Assembly: GCA_900321365.1 (NCBI GenBank)
Contig: ONVT01000035.1
Coordinates: forward strand, 1-6,196
Direction of reading: 5' to 3'
Length of the DNA stretch: 6,196 nucleotides
DNA from: an uncultured Eubacteriales bacterium
GTDB taxonomy: Bacteria > Bacillota_A > Clostridia > Lachnospirales > Lachnospiraceae
The first letter of the stretch is position 1. The number at the start of each line of letters is the position of its first letter. Below the pieces are notes generated by a model that worked only from the letters and a program-made list of their open reading frames with translations, did no database searches and was not told the DNA's origin. Positions 6,012 to 6,196 of this stretch are shown piece after piece. A program made the position numbers and the translations under genes.

Positions 6012-6196
6012 ATGAGAAAACGTATCGCTGTGCTTCTGCTTGTTTCGGCTGTGTCGTGTGCACTCCTCCCGGGAGGGGGCGCAACGGCGGTGATGGCCGG
6101 TGAGGCAGGGGACGCTTCTTCCGGGAAGACCGAGCTTGTGGTCGGTCTCTCCCAGGACCTGGACAACAGTCTTGACCCGTATCAGATCACGGCAGC
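6012..6196 (+). CDS. ABC transporter substrate-binding protein, family 5 (peptide/nickel type), 3' end missing
   Basis: Only the first 61 codons are present. Residues 1-29 form an export signal: basic MRKR, a hydrophobic core IAVLLLVSAV, then small residues. Two processing routes are possible. One is lipidation at C16 within a loose lipobox (AVSC); the other is signal peptidase I cleavage after VMA (27-29). The mature start, ELVVGLSQDLDNSLDPYQ (41-58), matches the first strand and the SLDP motif typical of family 5 binding proteins, which capture oligopeptides, nickel or related solutes for an ABC importer. The substrate cannot be told from this fragment. The gene has its own strong promoter and a near-ideal ribosome binding site. 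Permease and ATPase genes would be expected downstream, outside the window. Confidence 0.8.
   Translation, partial: MRKRIAVLLLVSAVSCALLPGGGATAVMAGEAGDASSGKTELVVGLSQDLDNSLDPYQITA

Noticed and set aside
5789..6166. 125-codon open frame on the - strand across the last intergenic region
   Set aside because: It crosses a strong + strand promoter, a ribosome binding site and the binding-protein signal peptide, and its translation resembles no protein I know.

Overview
The window looks like chromosomal DNA from a Gram-positive anaerobe of the Clostridia, most like the Lachnospiraceae. This is inferred from gene style and not from any marker gene. The support is a fairly GC-rich coding sequence with AT-rich promoters, strong AGGAG-type ribosome binding sites, a GTG start, a secreted thermolysin-type protease with an FTP/PepSY propeptide, and c-di-GMP enzymes with several-TM sensory N-termini. 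All four genes lie on the + strand. There is no RNA gene, CRISPR array, insertion sequence or phage gene.

Layout. (1) Positions 2-2278 hold the 3' part of a gene for a secreted M4-family zinc metallopeptidase. Its signal peptide and true start lie before the window. After the catalytic domain it has a linker made of two 23-residue repeats and an unassigned C-terminal domain. (2) Positions 2279-2447 are intergenic, with a plausible sigma-A promoter, a 9-bp inverted repeat just after the -10 element, and a good ribosome binding site. (3) Positions 2448-4433 encode a multi-TM protein with a degenerate GGDEF-like region and an intact EAL domain, a predicted membrane c-di-GMP phosphodiesterase. 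(4) After 75 bases with no evident terminator, 4509-5891 encodes a TM-sensor-TM-HAMP-GGDEF protein, a predicted diguanylate cyclase. (5) Positions 5892-6011 hold a near-consensus promoter whose spacer contains a perfect 6-bp inverted repeat. (6) From 6012 to the window end is the 5' start of a family 5 (peptide/nickel type) ABC substrate-binding protein.

How they may fit together. The central pair carries opposite activities on one messenger, one making and one degrading c-di-GMP, each with its own membrane sensor. They probably share the promoter near 2380. The flanking genes make an exported protease and a solute-binding protein, which suggests extracellular protein breakdown and peptide uptake beside a local c-di-GMP module. 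That functional link is inferred from gene order alone. The most noteworthy non-coding signals are the two dyad elements, one at each of the two promoters.
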